Origin: Bacteroidota bacterium
Lineage (GTDB): Bacteria; Bacteroidota; Bacteroidia; Chitinophagales; LD1
Reading direction: 5' to 3'
NCBI GenBank assembly: GCA_003165895.1
Contig: PMXD01000377.1
Coordinates: 20,327-55,407 of the forward strand
Length of the DNA: 35,081 nucleotides
Made by a program: the position numbers and the translations under genes. Under the pieces are notes generated by a model. That model saw only the letters and a program-made list of their open reading frames with translations. It was not told the DNA's origin and ran no database searches. Position 1 is the first letter of the stretch, and each line of letters begins with the position of its first letter. Shown one piece after another: positions 23,620-31,964 of this stretch.

Positions 23620-23817
23620 ATGCAAGTACTAAAGTATAACCTTATTAACGGCCCCAAACAAACCGTTACCGATTACCTGCAATCGCTCAATAACGACGAT
23701 TTACAGAACAATTTTAACTCTTTATTGGTTTATGGCATCAGGATGCCTGACCTGGTAAGAAAAATGCGCGATGAACTGCGTAAAAGAAAAATAGACACCC
23801 AGGCCATTCTTTTTTGA
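23620..23817 (+). CDS. Hypothetical small protein, second gene of WYL-associated pair
   Basis: A 65-residue, charged, helical protein (TVTDYLQSLNNDDLQNNFNSLLVYGIRMPDLVRKMRDELRKRKI). The basic C-terminal helix could bind nucleic acid or a protein partner. No recognised family. The start is an ATG 23 bases after the previous stop, preceded by an A-rich stretch, and a strong terminator follows at 23958. Confidence 0.6.
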   Translation: MQVLKYNLINGPKQTVTDYLQSLNNDDLQNNFNSLLVYGIRMPDLVRKMRDELRKRKIDTQAILF

Positions 23818-23957
23818 CGATTGTGGAAAATCACCGGTTGGCAGGATGGAAAAAGGCGCTTAATATCGCCCCGCGCTTTGCGTAAGCGCAGTGAAATTTT
23901 GAAATAACCCGGTTTGTGGAATAAGATCTGATTTTGTTTTTGTTGCCTTGGTTTCTT

Positions 23958-23993
23958 AGCCCTGAGTTCGTGGATGTTCTCAGGGCTTTTTTA
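23958..23993 (+). terminator. Rho-independent terminator after the 23150-23817 pair
   Basis: Perfect 9-bp stem AGCCCTGAG (23958-23966) / CTCAGGGCT (23979-23987), 12-base loop and a run of T to 23992. It overlaps the last codons of the convergent gene ending at 23980. Confidence 0.9.
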
Positions 23994-24336
23994 TACTTAA
24001 ACTGCCCTGTTTCCATATCCAAACCCCAATCAGCGGCATCAGCACCACTACCAGTATGCAAACCGGGCTTAGTTTACCCTGCAAGGTATAATGCCGGTAA
24101 GCGCAATTAGCATGATAAAGGAAAGGGTAAACCGCCGCCAATACATAAATCAGCGTTCTATATGGTATTGGCCGTAAAAGGGCATACAGGCAAACGCAAT
24201 AGCTCATCAGGTGAATAACGTGCGAATACACCGGTTCATCGCTATAATGCGTTGCCAAACCTGCAACATGCACCCCAATGCAGATTAAAAGAAAGAGCGT
24301 AAACAGGATATTAATGGTAAGGCTAAGTGCTTTCAT
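23980..24336 (-). CDS. Small four-helix membrane protein, unknown
   Basis: A 118-residue integral membrane protein with four predicted helices: LTINILFTLFLLICIGVHVAGL, VIHLMSYCVCLYALL, LIYVLAAVYPFLYHANCAYR and VCILVVVLMPLIGVWIW. Histidines lie in or near helices (H23, H30, H39, H42, H94, H101). Similar small membrane proteins occur widely in Bacteroidota without assigned function. The stop lies within the terminator of the convergent pair. Confidence 0.7.
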   Translation of the reverse strand: MKALSLTINILFTLFLLICIGVHVAGLATHYSDEPVYSHVIHLMSYCVCLYALLRPIPYRTLIYVLAAVYPFLYHANCAYRHYTLQGKLSPVCILVVVLMPLIGVWIWKQGSLSIKKP

Positions 24337-24362
24337 ATTTTGAAGGTATAAAAACTAACTAA

Positions 24363-24463
24363 TACCACTAACCACAAAGAACACAAAGAAAATACAGCAC
24401 AAAGGCCACAAAGAATATCAAAACTTTGTGGCCTTTGTATAAGCCTTAGTGCCCTTTGTGGTA
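24363..24463. repeat. CACAAAG-word palindrome before the SDR gene
   Basis: CACAAAGGCCACAAAG (24398-24413) pairs with CTTTGTGGCCTTTGT (24424-24438). Outer ACCACAAAGAACACAAAG pairs with CCCTTTGTGGT. It is related to the element at 8524-8645. The first ATG of the SDR frame touches its right edge. Confidence 0.75.
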
Positions 24464-24537
24464 AAATGCATTTAAGTTATTATCTGCCAGTCAAAAATTT
24501 CCTTAATTCACACTCTCAAAATAAAACCACACCCAAC

Positions 24538-25359
24538 GTGAATACAGTATTCAAAACCGGACTCTTTGAAGGAAAAACGGCCATCATAACCGGTGGCGGA
24601 ACAGGCATTGGTTTACGCATAGCCCGAGAAATGGCTTACCTGGGCGCAACCGTTATCCTGGCAAGCCGCAAAATGGAAAACCTGCTTAAAGGTGTTGAAA
24701 TGATAACCGCCGAAGGCGGCAAAGCACACGCCGTGGAGTGCAACATCCGCCAGGAAGAAAGCATAAAAGCCTGCGTAGCCAAAACCATCGAACTAACCGG
24801 CCGTATTGATTACCTGGTAAACAACGGCGGCGGACAATTTCCCTCACCGGCTGAAACGATAAGTTCTAAAGGATGGCATGCGGTTATTGAAACCAACTTA
24901 ACGGGCACATTCTTTATGTCGCAGGAGGTGTTTAACCGGCAGTTTATAAATACAGGTGGCGTAATAGTTAATATTATAGCCAACATGCGCAATGGCTTTC
25001 CTATTATGGTGCACACCGGTGCCGCAAGGGCAGGCGTTGAAAATATAACCAAAACCCTGGCCACCGAATGGGGCAAGTACGGTGTAAGGGTTAACAGCGT
25101 AGCCCCCGGCATTATTGGCAGCAGCGGACTTGATAAATACGACCCCGCTTACCGCGATTTTATTTATTCTTTCGCCAAAAACAACCAGACTACGCGCCTG
25201 GGCACTGAGGCTGAGGTATCCTCTGCCGTGGTGTTTCTGCTTTCACCTGCAGCTTCATTTATTACCGGCGTTACCCTGGCCGTAGATGCCGGTGAATCAT
25301 TGTTCTCACCCGTAATGCCACCGGCAGAGAATGATAAGAACCCGGCGTTTGAGGGGTAA
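24538..25359 (+). CDS. SDR-family enoyl-CoA reductase-like oxidoreductase
   Basis: Rossmann-fold NAD(P)H oxidoreductase, 273 residues from the GTG at 24538 (NTVFKTGLFEGKTAIITGGG). An in-frame ATG at 24466 adds 24 unconserved residues and abuts a repeat. TGGGTGIG (residues 18-25) binds the cofactor, and an R in ASRKM suggests NADPH. VNNGGGQFPSPAE is the NNAG-equivalent. The usual YxxxK is not present: the line reads HTGAARAGVENITKTLATEWGKYGVRVN, with E where Tyr would be and the Lys kept. This is the pattern of 2,4-dienoyl-CoA and some trans-2-enoyl-CoA reductases, which use another Tyr or Asn. A role in fatty acyl-CoA reduction is therefore the best guess. It stands alone. Confidence 0.85.
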   Translation: MNTVFKTGLFEGKTAIITGGGTGIGLRIAREMAYLGATVILASRKMENLLKGVEMITAEGGKAHAVECNIRQEESIKACVAKTIELTGRIDYLVNNGGGQFPSPAETISSKGWHAVIETNLTGTFFMSQEVFNRQFINTGGVIVNIIANMRNGFPIMVHTGAARAGVENITKTLATEWGKYGVRVNSVAPGIIGSSGLDKYDPAYRDFIYSFAKNNQTTRLGTEAEVSSAVVFLLSPAASFITGVTLAVDAGESLFSPVMPPAENDKNPAFEG

Positions 25360-25376
25360 GGAGATGGAAAGGGGGA

Positions 25377-25459
25377 GGGGGTGGTTTCCACTTTTTAAAT
25401 TACCTAATTGATTATCAATATATTAATCTCTCAAGACCCGTTTCCCGGAAACCACCCCC
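25377..25459. repeat. Long-loop inverted repeat after the SDR gene
   Basis: GGGGGTGGTTTCC (25377-25389) and GGAAACCACCCCC (25447-25459) are perfect 13-bp arms around an AT-rich 57-base loop. It may end SDR transcription. Confidence 0.65.
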
Positions 25460-25508
25460 TTTCATTTTGAAGGCCCTCTAACTCGTCATCGTTTATAACG
25501 AGGATGTT

Positions 25509-26487
25509 GTGGCTTATGCATTTTTAATGCGTGTGTATTAAAATGAAATACAGGCGTTACAAATGCCAATGCCTGAGAATCCTCGTTGCAAACGAGAACC
25601 AGTTGGATGGAATGAATGTTGAAATACAAAAATACACTAGCGTGACGCTAGAAACATAGCAGAGCGAAGCAAGATGCTTCGCTCAAGGCTTACGCTATGC
25701 GCAAGAGGGGGAATATGCAACGGGCACAAAGAAGTTGTTTGTATTAAGCCCTGAAAGGGCGACAAGACAATAGCACCGGGTGCAGCCCGGTGTAGACAAA
25801 TGGCCGGATTAACAGCCCTGCAAGGGCGCAAGATTAATCCCACACATACCGCTCATCATATTCAACGCGGTACTTTTTCAGGAATGCACGGTATTCATCC
25901 TGAAATGTTTTTTTGGCGTGATGCTCTTTTTGATTGGAGATATATTTTACAACTGTCTCAACTTCGGTAGGGTTTACCGAAAAGGCACCGTAACCATCCT
26001 GCCAATAAAAATTACTGAACTCCTCACCTTTAAGTTTCATCCATTTAGATGAGTGCGATTTCAATTCTTCTAAAAGCTTTACAAGCGCAATCTTTTTTGA
26101 TAACAGGCAAAGGAGGTGAACGTGGTCGGTGTAGCCTCCGGTTTTAATTGGATAGCAGTCCAGGTTATTACAAATACCGCCCAAATATGCGTGTAAATCA
26201 TCTTCCACATTATCCGTTATTAGCGGCATGCGGTTTTTAGTGCTGAACACGATATGCAGGTAATTTTGAACGAGCGATTGTCCCATATTCTTGCGCCCTT
26301 TCAGGGCTTTATGTTTGGTTTTTCTATTTACACCGGGCTTACACCCGGTGCTATTGTCTTACCGCCCTTTCAGGGCTTAATACACGGCAATGTATAATGG
26401 TGGAAGCTATTTTGCAAATGTGGCTTACGCATTTTTAATGCGTGTGTATTAAAATAAAATACAGGGATTACAAATGCTAATGACTGA
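25509..26487. mobile_element. RAYT/IS200-like element with nested repeats
   Basis: Unit of 979 bases bounded by 68-bp direct repeats (25509-25576 and 26420-26487; 62 of 68 positions equal by eye). Inside are inverted repeats around the transposase gene: a pair of about 55 bp at 25742-25796 and 26327-26382, and a 20-bp pair at 25814-25833 and 26289-26308. The inner arms themselves are hairpins (GCCCTGAAAGGGC and CACCGGGTG..CAGCCCGGTG). The left side also holds CTCGTTGCAAACGAG (25582-25596), CTAGCGTGACGCTAG (25637-25651) and a 10-bp-stem hairpin (25662-25684). Such clustering of palindromes with a Y1 transposase gene is the hallmark of REP/RAYT systems. Confidence 0.8.
25834..26286 (-). CDS. 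REP-associated tyrosine transposase (Y1_Tnp, IS200-like)
   Basis: A 150-residue single-domain HUH endonuclease related to TnpA of IS200/IS605. The metal-binding HUH motif is H55-V-H57 in YTDHVHLLCLL. The nucleophile Y115 lies in VVKYISNQKEHH, the YIxNQxEHH form common in Bacteroidota RAYT-like proteins. Start and typical opening (SLVQNYLHIVFSTKNRMPLI) are complete, so it may be active. It should cut single-stranded DNA at hairpin ends. No TnpB gene accompanies it. Its start and stop lie within 10 bases of inverted repeats that are themselves palindromic, consistent with recognition of its own flanks. Confidence 0.92.
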   Translation of the reverse strand: MGQSLVQNYLHIVFSTKNRMPLITDNVEDDLHAYLGGICNNLDCYPIKTGGYTDHVHLLCLLSKKIALVKLLEELKSHSSKWMKLKGEEFSNFYWQDGYGAFSVNPTEVETVVKYISNQKEHHAKKTFQDEYRAFLKKYRVEYDERYVWD

Positions 26488-26496
26488 TTGGGGGAA

Positions 26497-26850
26497 TTAT
26501 TTGCTGCCCCTTGAAAAACCTAATTTTCGCACAACGGATTCTACCTCCTCTACGAAATTCATTCTGTGTTTTCGATGTCCTTTAAATATGAAGGCATATT
26601 TACCGTCTTCATCAGTAGCTACTTTAGATATAGTAAACCTTAGACCACTTCCAACATTATCATGCAAGATATTTTCCCAGGTTTCTAATGGTCTTTGTTT
26701 ACTTGTTTCAAAGTAAATTGTTGATGCTACAAAAGATTTTAGTTTTAATGCGCCGTTAGTCAATAAGACCTCTATAAGGGCTTTTCTAAAATTGCTTATT
26801 TCTTCGTAGTTTTCTTTTGGAGCATCATATGATAAGGATAATAGTGCCAT
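26497..26850 (-). CDS. Hypothetical small protein downstream of the PDZ protein gene
   Basis: A 117-residue cytoplasmic protein, AT-rich. Readable parts: ALLSLSYDAPKENYEEISNFRKALIEVL, then SFVASTIYFETSKQRPLETWENIL. A positively charged C-terminal half follows (GKYAFIFKGHRKHRMNFVEEVESVVRKLG). No family recognised. Alternating strands and helices suggest a compact alpha/beta fold of ferredoxin-like type; that is a guess. It begins six bases after the PDZ gene stop on the same strand, so co-transcription is likely. It ends beside the right direct repeat of the transposase element, so it could have arrived or been preserved with it. Confidence 0.7.
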   Translation of the reverse strand: MALLSLSYDAPKENYEEISNFRKALIEVLLTNGALKLKSFVASTIYFETSKQRPLETWENILHDNVGSGLRFTISKVATDEDGKYAFIFKGHRKHRMNFVEEVESVVRKLGFSRGSK

Positions 26851-26856
26851 AGTTAT

Positions 26857-28131
26857 TTAAGGGTTATTTTCTAAGTATTTTATTTGTTCGGGAGATAATT
26901 TATACTCGTACACCAGCATTTTTATTTTAGGGCTGTCAGTCTGAATATTAAACCCGCTTACAAAATCTAATGGCATTGTTGATATAGGGTAGCTTCCTAT
27001 ATTAATATTGTAAATCGCCCCAACTATTGAAAGATTATCCAAAGTGCTTAGAATATAGCAATCAGTAGAATCGTTTTGGCCGATGTCTCGTTTAATATCA
27101 AAATAATTGACTGGTATCAGATTATCTGATTTAAGGTATATCGCAGCTTTTGTGGTATAAGCAGATTCAGTCGTTAGCTTAATAACCCTCCAAAAAAACC
27201 CGTTAGGTACTGTTTTGCATTTATCGGAGATATAAAGTTCTCTGACCTTAGTTTCTTTGCCCCATAAACCACCGTAATATAAGGTAAGCATGTCTGAAAA
27301 GGTAGTTCGGTAATTGCTATGCAGACGTGTATAAGCCTCTGCTTTTTCTACACTATCAAGGAATAGTTTAATATCGTTTTTTAAACTGTATTCTATTCCA
27401 CAGGAACCATCACGCGCGCCATCTCGCTGAAAAACTGTAAGGGTGCTAAAACTATCTGAAAAAGCCATGTAATCTGCGTAATCCTCATAATTTTTCGGGT
27501 ACGTATTATTAGGAAACCTCTTTGCCGCCAATTTTGCAATTACTTTATACCTATCTTCTGGGAACCTTAAAAAAGCACTTTCTAATTTTTCATTTAAAAA
27601 AGTAAATCGTGAATTAACTTTAATTTCCCATCCTTGAATATTTATAGACTTTAGTAGTTCAAAGGTTTTCGTAAGCCCTTTATGCTTGCGATCTTTACTA
27701 TAATCGTCCTGTATTCTATTAACGTCTGTTTTAAGCACGTCTTTTGGGTGAAGTGTTTTAAGAATGCTTAAAATGTTTGTTGAATCTGGTGTATTGTTTG
27801 ATTGGGAAAAACTGTTGATGTTTTTTCGCATTATTTGAAACGTCAACAGTTTGTCGCCTCTCAATAGTTCTATCGTAACAGGAGTATTTACTTCACCTCG
27901 TATGAAATTACTTAAAGTAACCATTGTTAAACCAATAGCCGTTACGTTGTCAACGCTTAAAATTTTGTCTCCCACTTTAATACCCACCATATCGGCTGGG
28001 CCGCCTTTGAATACCTCTGTTATTGTAGCAGTATCTTTTATAATTGAAAAGTTAACCACTATGCCGCCAAGATCTTGCGCGGCAATTCCTGTAAAAAGGA
28101 GTAGTGCTATAATTGTAATTGTCTGCTTCAT
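26857..28131 (-). CDS. Exported PDZ-domain protein, unknown function
   Basis: A 424-residue protein with a signal peptide (KQTITIIALLLFTGIAAQ). A PDZ domain covers about residues 20-105 (GGIVVNFSIIKDTATITEVF..GGPADMVGIKVGDKILSVDNV..LLRGDKLLTFQIMR), similar to that of S41 C-terminal processing peptidases and HtrA. No catalytic Ser-Lys pair or HtrA triad follows. The C-terminal 300 residues are a unique, lysine- and tyrosine-rich region that I cannot assign. It probably binds a peptide ligand in the periplasm. Together with the downstream small gene it forms a two-gene unit with its own promoter (28211-28239) and palindrome (28180-28194). Confidence 0.85.
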   Translation of the reverse strand: MKQTITIIALLLFTGIAAQDLGGIVVNFSIIKDTATITEVFKGGPADMVGIKVGDKILSVDNVTAIGLTMVTLSNFIRGEVNTPVTIELLRGDKLLTFQIMRKNINSFSQSNNTPDSTNILSILKTLHPKDVLKTDVNRIQDDYSKDRKHKGLTKTFELLKSINIQGWEIKVNSRFTFLNEKLESAFLRFPEDRYKVIAKLAAKRFPNNTYPKNYEDYADYMAFSDSFSTLTVFQRDGARDGSCGIEYSLKNDIKLFLDSVEKAEAYTRLHSNYRTTFSDMLTLYYGGLWGKETKVRELYISDKCKTVPNGFFWRVIKLTTESAYTTKAAIYLKSDNLIPVNYFDIKRDIGQNDSTDCYILSTLDNLSIVGAIYNINIGSYPISTMPLDFVSGFNIQTDSPKIKMLVYEYKLSPEQIKYLENNP

Positions 28132-28179
28132 AAAGTTGCATTGTTACCCACTACATCTAAACTCGTCCGTTTATAATTA

Positions 28180-28239
28180 GACGATTCAATCGTCCGAAAC
28201 CATCATAGTGCAAATATATGTTTTTGCAGGATAATCAAA
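28180..28239 (-). promoter_or_regulatory. Promoter and operator candidate of the PDZ gene pair
   Basis: On the minus strand, TTTG (28239-28236), 17 bases, then TATATTTG (28218-28211) fit the -33/-7 consensus of Bacteroidota well. Just after the expected start point lies a perfect 15-bp palindrome with 7-bp arms GACGATT/AATCGTC (28180-28194), a good operator candidate. A CGTCCG half-site occurs at 28164-28169 and again at 28191-28196. Confidence 0.6.
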
Positions 28240-28264
28240 CACAAAAGCCACCCAAAGGTGGCTT
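28236..28264 (-). terminator. Terminator of nrdJ
   Basis: Stem AAGCCACC (28245-28252) / GGTGGCTT (28257-28264), 4-base loop. On the minus strand it is followed by TTGTGTTTGATT, about 40 bases after the nrdJ stop. It overlaps the -33 side of the PDZ promoter. Confidence 0.8.
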
Positions 28265-28303
28265 CCGCATTTATTCATCATTCAAAAATCTCAATTCAGA
28301 AAT

Positions 28304-31300
28304 CTACGAACATCCCATGCTGTTACCGCAGTTAATGCACTTGTAACAGGTGCCGCTGCGGATGGTGATGTTGCCGCATACGCTGCAGGGTGGGGCATCG
28401 CCCATCATATCCTGGGCCATTTTGTTGAAGCCTTGCATAGATGATTCGGCGAGGGTTAGTTTTTTCATTTCAGTTTTCTTTACCGTGTCTTTGCTGGTTT
28501 TTGGTGTCTCCTGCATTTCAGGGTGGTTGCTTGCCGGGCGCTTTTCAATAAACGGCTCTTCCGAAATTTCGGTAGTCAGGTCGGCGGTAGATTGAGAGCG
28601 CATAGCCAGTTCTGATGGTGTTACATGCACCAGGTCTGTGCGGCCTAAATATTCAAACGCCAGTAAGCGGAAGATGTAATCTACAATTGAGCTTGCGTTT
28701 TTAATATTCGGGTGGTCAACCATACCGCTTGGTTCAAAGCGGGTAAAGGTGAACTTGTTAACGAACTCTTCCAGCGGCACACCGTACTGCAGGCCTATGG
28801 AAACCGATATAGCAAAACAGTTCATCAATGAGCGGAACGAAGCGCCTTCTTTGTGCATATCCACAAATATTTCGCCTAAGGTATTGTCGTCATACTCGCC
28901 GGTGCGAACGAATACGGTCTGCCCGCCAATTTTTGCTTTTTGGGTGAATCCTCTGCGTTTGTGCGGCAATTTCTTTCGCTCTACAATGCGGCTCAGTTCG
29001 CGCATAAAGTGGGTATCGGTACTTTCCTGCATTAAAACGCGGGCAGCTTCCAATACTTCTTCTGGCGTAAGCCTGCTGAATCTTTCTCCTGCAGGCTGAA
29101 CCGGTGCTGCAACAACTTTGGTTTCTTTTTTGTCTTCCTTCTCCTCGTCTTTTTTGTTGCTGAGCGGCTGAGATAATTTGCATCCATCGCGGTAAAGCGC
29201 GTTGGCTTTTAAGCCCAGTTTCCACGAAAGCTCGTAGCATTTCTGAATGTCTTCAACCGTTGCTTCGTTAGGCAGGTTAATGGTTTTAGAAATTGCCCCG
29301 CTGATGAAAGGCTGAACTGCCGCCATCATGCGTATATGGCCATGCGGGTGAATAAAACGAACGCCCTTGGTGCCGCATTTATTAGCACAGTCAAACACCG
29401 GTAAGTGCTCGTCTTTTAAGTAAGGTGCGCCTTCAATGGTCATGGTACCACAAACGTACTCGTTGGCAGTATCCATTTCTTCCCTGCTGAATCCTAACTC
29501 ACGCAGCAGGTTAAAGTTTGGCGCTTTATATTGGTCAGGGGTAAATCCTAATTTTTGCAGGGTCTCTTCGCCCAGGCTCCAGTAGTTAAATGCAAAGCTG
29601 ATATCGAAAGCCGCAGGTAATTGCGCCTCTATTTTATCCAAATCAACATTGTTGAAGCCCTTTGCACGTAAAGTATCGGCATTGATATGCGGACAACCGG
29701 TTAATGACGCGCGGCCCTTGGCATATTTAACCATCGCATCAATCTGGCCCGGTGTGTATCCCAGGTTTTCCAGCGCAGCCGGCACACATTCGTTTACAAT
29801 CTTAAAATATCCGCCACCCGAAAGTTTCTTGAATTTAACCAACGCAAAATCAGGTTCAACACCGGTGGTATCGCAATCCATTAATAAACCAATAGTGCCG
29901 GTTGGGGCAATTACAGTAGCCTGTGCATTGCGGTAGCCGTATTGCTCACCTAGCTGCAAAGCCTGGTCCCATGCGCTGGTAGCGGCAGCCAGTAAATAGC
30001 TTGGGCAATCTTTAGGGTTAATACCGCAAGGTTTAATTTCAAGGCCTTCGTAGCTGCTTGCATCGGCATTATAAGCCGCCAAACGGTGGTTGCGCATTAC
30101 GCGCAGCATATTTTTCTTATTTCTTTCGTACCCAACAAACGGCCCTAAAACCGAAGCCATTTCAGCCGAGGTTTTATAAGCAGTACCGGTCATGATTGCA
30201 GATAATGCCCCGCCCCATGCACGGGCTTTATCGCTATCGTAAGGTATACCCGAAACCATCAGCACCGAGCCCAGGTTAGCATATCCCAATCCCAGCGTTC
30301 TGAATTCGTATGATAGCCTTGCCACTTCTTTAGAAGGGAACTGGGCCATTAAAACAGATATTTCAAGCACCACAGTCCAAATGCGGCTCATGTGCTCAAA
30401 TCCTTTTACATTAAACTCCAGCGTTTGGTCGTTAAAGAATTTACGCAGGTTAAACGAAGCCAGGTTGCAGGCCGTGTTATCCAAAAACATATACTCGCTG
30501 CAAGGGTTGCTGGCGCGTATAGGGCCATCCTCAGGGCAGGTATGCCACTCGTTAATGGTAGTATCAAACTGAATACCGGGGTCAGCACAACGCCATGCGG
30601 CCTTGGCAATTTTATCCCACAGTTCAGTTGAGGATATTGATTTCATTACGCGGCGGTCAGTCCTTGCAAGCAAATCCCAGTTTTCACCTTTTTCCAGCTT
30701 GTGGAAGAACGAGTTAGGGATACGGACGGAGTTGTTAGAATTCTGACCGGCAATAGTGCGGTAAGCCTCGCCTTCGTAATGCGAATCGTAACCGGCATTA
30801 ATCAAAGCAGCAGCCTTATCTTCCTCCTTCATCTTCCACTCAATAAAGTCTACAACTTCAGGGTGGTCAAGGTCAAGACAAACCATTTTAGCAGCCCTGC
30901 GTGTTGTTCCGCCCGATTTGATGGCGCCGGCAGCTGCATCCCCAATTTTCAAAAAGCTCATTAAACCTGATGAAGTTCCACCACCCGAAAGCCTTTCGCC
31001 TTCGCCGCGGATATTTGAGAAGTTGGTACCAACCCCCGAACCGTATTTGAATATGCGCGCTTCACGAATCCAAAGATCCATGATACCGCCTCCGTTCACT
31101 AAATCATCGTCAACTGAAAGTATAAAACATGCATGGGGTTGAGGTCTCTCATAGGCAGATGTTGATTGTTCTAAAACTCCGGTGTCAGGGTTTACAAAAT
31201 AATGGCCTTGTGGTTTGCCGGTAATGCCGTATGATGAATACAGCCCGGTATTAAACCATTGCGGCGAGTTAGGCGCAGCCATCTGGTCAAGCAACGAAAA

Positions 31301-31666
31301 TACCAGCTCGTCGTAAAATACGTCAGCGTCTTTTTTGCTGGCAAAATATCCATAGCGTTCGCCCCAGCTTCTCCAGCAGTCGGCCAGGCGGTGTGTAACC
31401 TGCTTTATTGAACGCTCGCCGCCCACAGAGCCATCGGCCTGTGGTACCCCGGCTCGCCGGAAATATTTCTGGGCAAGAATATCGGTAGCAACCTGGCTCC
31501 AGCCTTTAGGCACTTCAACGTTATGCATTTCAAACACCGCGTCTCCTGCCGGATTGCGAATAACTGATGAGCGGAACTCATACTCAAAAAGGTCAAAAGC
31601 CGTAGCACCTTCTTTGGTATAGAGGCGGTCGACCTTTAATCCTTTCTTCTCATTTTTCTTTGCCAT
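28304..31666 (-). CDS. nrdJ: Adenosylcobalamin-dependent (class II) ribonucleotide reductase
   Basis: Reduces ribonucleotides to deoxyribonucleotides with a B12-derived radical, independent of oxygen. The 1120-residue length fits the long NrdJ form. The N-terminal parts [16 protein letters not shown] and SDDD-like [27 protein letters not shown](VGT)NFS are family marks. Radical-site residues N387, C389 and E391 are in SNPCSEY. A TSCPD domain lies at about 920-1040 ([23 protein letters not shown]). The tail (about 1094-1120) has a CxxC..CxxC zinc ribbon ([14 protein letters not shown]) and a final cysteine for re-reduction. No class I genes are in the window. No cobalamin riboswitch is seen upstream. 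The transcript ends at the 28236 terminator. Confidence 0.97.
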   Translation of the reverse strand: MAKKNEKKGLKVDRLYTKEGATAFDLFEYEFRSSVIRNPAGDAVFEMHNVEVPKGWSQVATDILAQKYFRRAGVPQADGSVGGERSIKQVTHRLADCWRSWGERYGYFASKKDADVFYDELVFSLLDQMAAPNSPQWFNTGLYSSYGITGKPQGHYFVNPDTGVLEQSTSAYERPQPHACFILSVDDDLVNGGGIMDLWIREARIFKYGSGVGTNFSNIRGEGERLSGGGTSSGLMSFLKIGDAAAGAIKSGGTTRRAAKMVCLDLDHPEVVDFIEWKMKEEDKAAALINAGYDSHYEGEAYRTIAGQNSNNSVRIPNSFFHKLEKGENWDLLARTDRRVMKSISSTELWDKIAKAAWRCADPGIQFDTTINEWHTCPEDGPIRASNPCSEYMFLDNTACNLASFNLRKFFNDQTLEFNVKGFEHMSRIWTVVLEISVLMAQFPSKEVARLSYEFRTLGLGYANLGSVLMVSGIPYDSDKARAWGGALSAIMTGTAYKTSAEMASVLGPFVGYERNKKNMLRVMRNHRLAAYNADASSYEGLEIKPCGINPKDCPSYLLAAATSAWDQALQLGEQYGYRNAQATVIAPTGTIGLLMDCDTTGVEPDFALVKFKKLSGGGYFKIVNECVPAALENLGYTPGQIDAMVKYAKGRASLTGCPHINADTLRAKGFNNVDLDKIEAQLPAAFDISFAFNYWSLGEETLQKLGFTPDQYKAPNFNLLRELGFSREEMDTANEYVCGTMTIEGAPYLKDEHLPVFDCANKCGTKGVRFIHPHGHIRMMAAVQPFISGAISKTINLPNEATVEDIQKCYELSWKLGLKANALYRDGCKLSQPLSNKKDEEKEDKKETKVVAAPVQPAGERFSRLTPEEVLEAARVLMQESTDTHFMRELSRIVERKKLPHKRRGFTQKAKIGGQTVFVRTGEYDDNTLGEIFVDMHKEGASFRSLMNCFAISVSIGLQYGVPLEEFVNKFTFTRFEPSGMVDHPNIKNASSIVDYIFRLLAFEYLGRTDLVHVTPSELAMRSQSTADLTTEISEEPFIEKRPASNHPEMQETPKTSKDTVKKTEMKKLTLAESSMQGFNKMAQDMMGDAPPCSVCGNITIRSGTCYKCINCGNSMGCS

Positions 31667-31964
31667 AGTGCTATGTTTGTAGGGTATTTTAAAATCGCCT
31701 TTGCGTTGTGTGGAATGACGTAGGCGAATTTATTCTTGTTAAAAAAATAAACCATCCTATTTTATCAACAGAAAATGTGAAAAGAGGTTTTGTTTTTTTA
31801 ACATCAGAGGTGGGGAGTGATTTCGTTGTGTGGAAAAATGTTTTTCCAATTTTATTAGCGTAAATTTCGGAAAAAATTTCCAGTTTTTTTGTCTGATTTA
31901 TTGAGCAGATGATTTAACCCATAAATGCCCTAAAAGCCATAATACAAAATCCACGTTGTAACAA
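31667..31964. promoter_or_regulatory. Divergent control region nrdJ / GGGP synthase
   Basis: The gap of 298 bases is AT-rich and gene-free. CGTTGTGTGGAA occurs exactly twice in the same orientation (31704-31715 and 31824-31835), 120 bases apart. A TGGAAAAA/TTTTTCCA hairpin lies at 31831-31848, and TTATCAACA at 31762-31770 is one base off a DnaA box. No clean TAnnTTTG box for either gene is found: TATGTTTG at 31672-31679 points toward the GGGP synthase gene but is far from it. There is no B12-box-like sequence. Confidence 0.45.

Noticed and set aside
25637-25843. Minus-strand frame of 68 codons left of the transposase
   Set aside because: It consists of the translated hairpin cluster.
25509-26487. 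CRISPR array or tRNA-related integration site
   Set aside because: Repeats are few, of different types and not regularly spaced; no tRNA-like cloverleaf or integrase is present.
31667-31964. Cobalamin riboswitch before nrdJ
   Set aside because: No B12-box-like GCCACTG sequence or matching long fold seen by eye on the minus strand.
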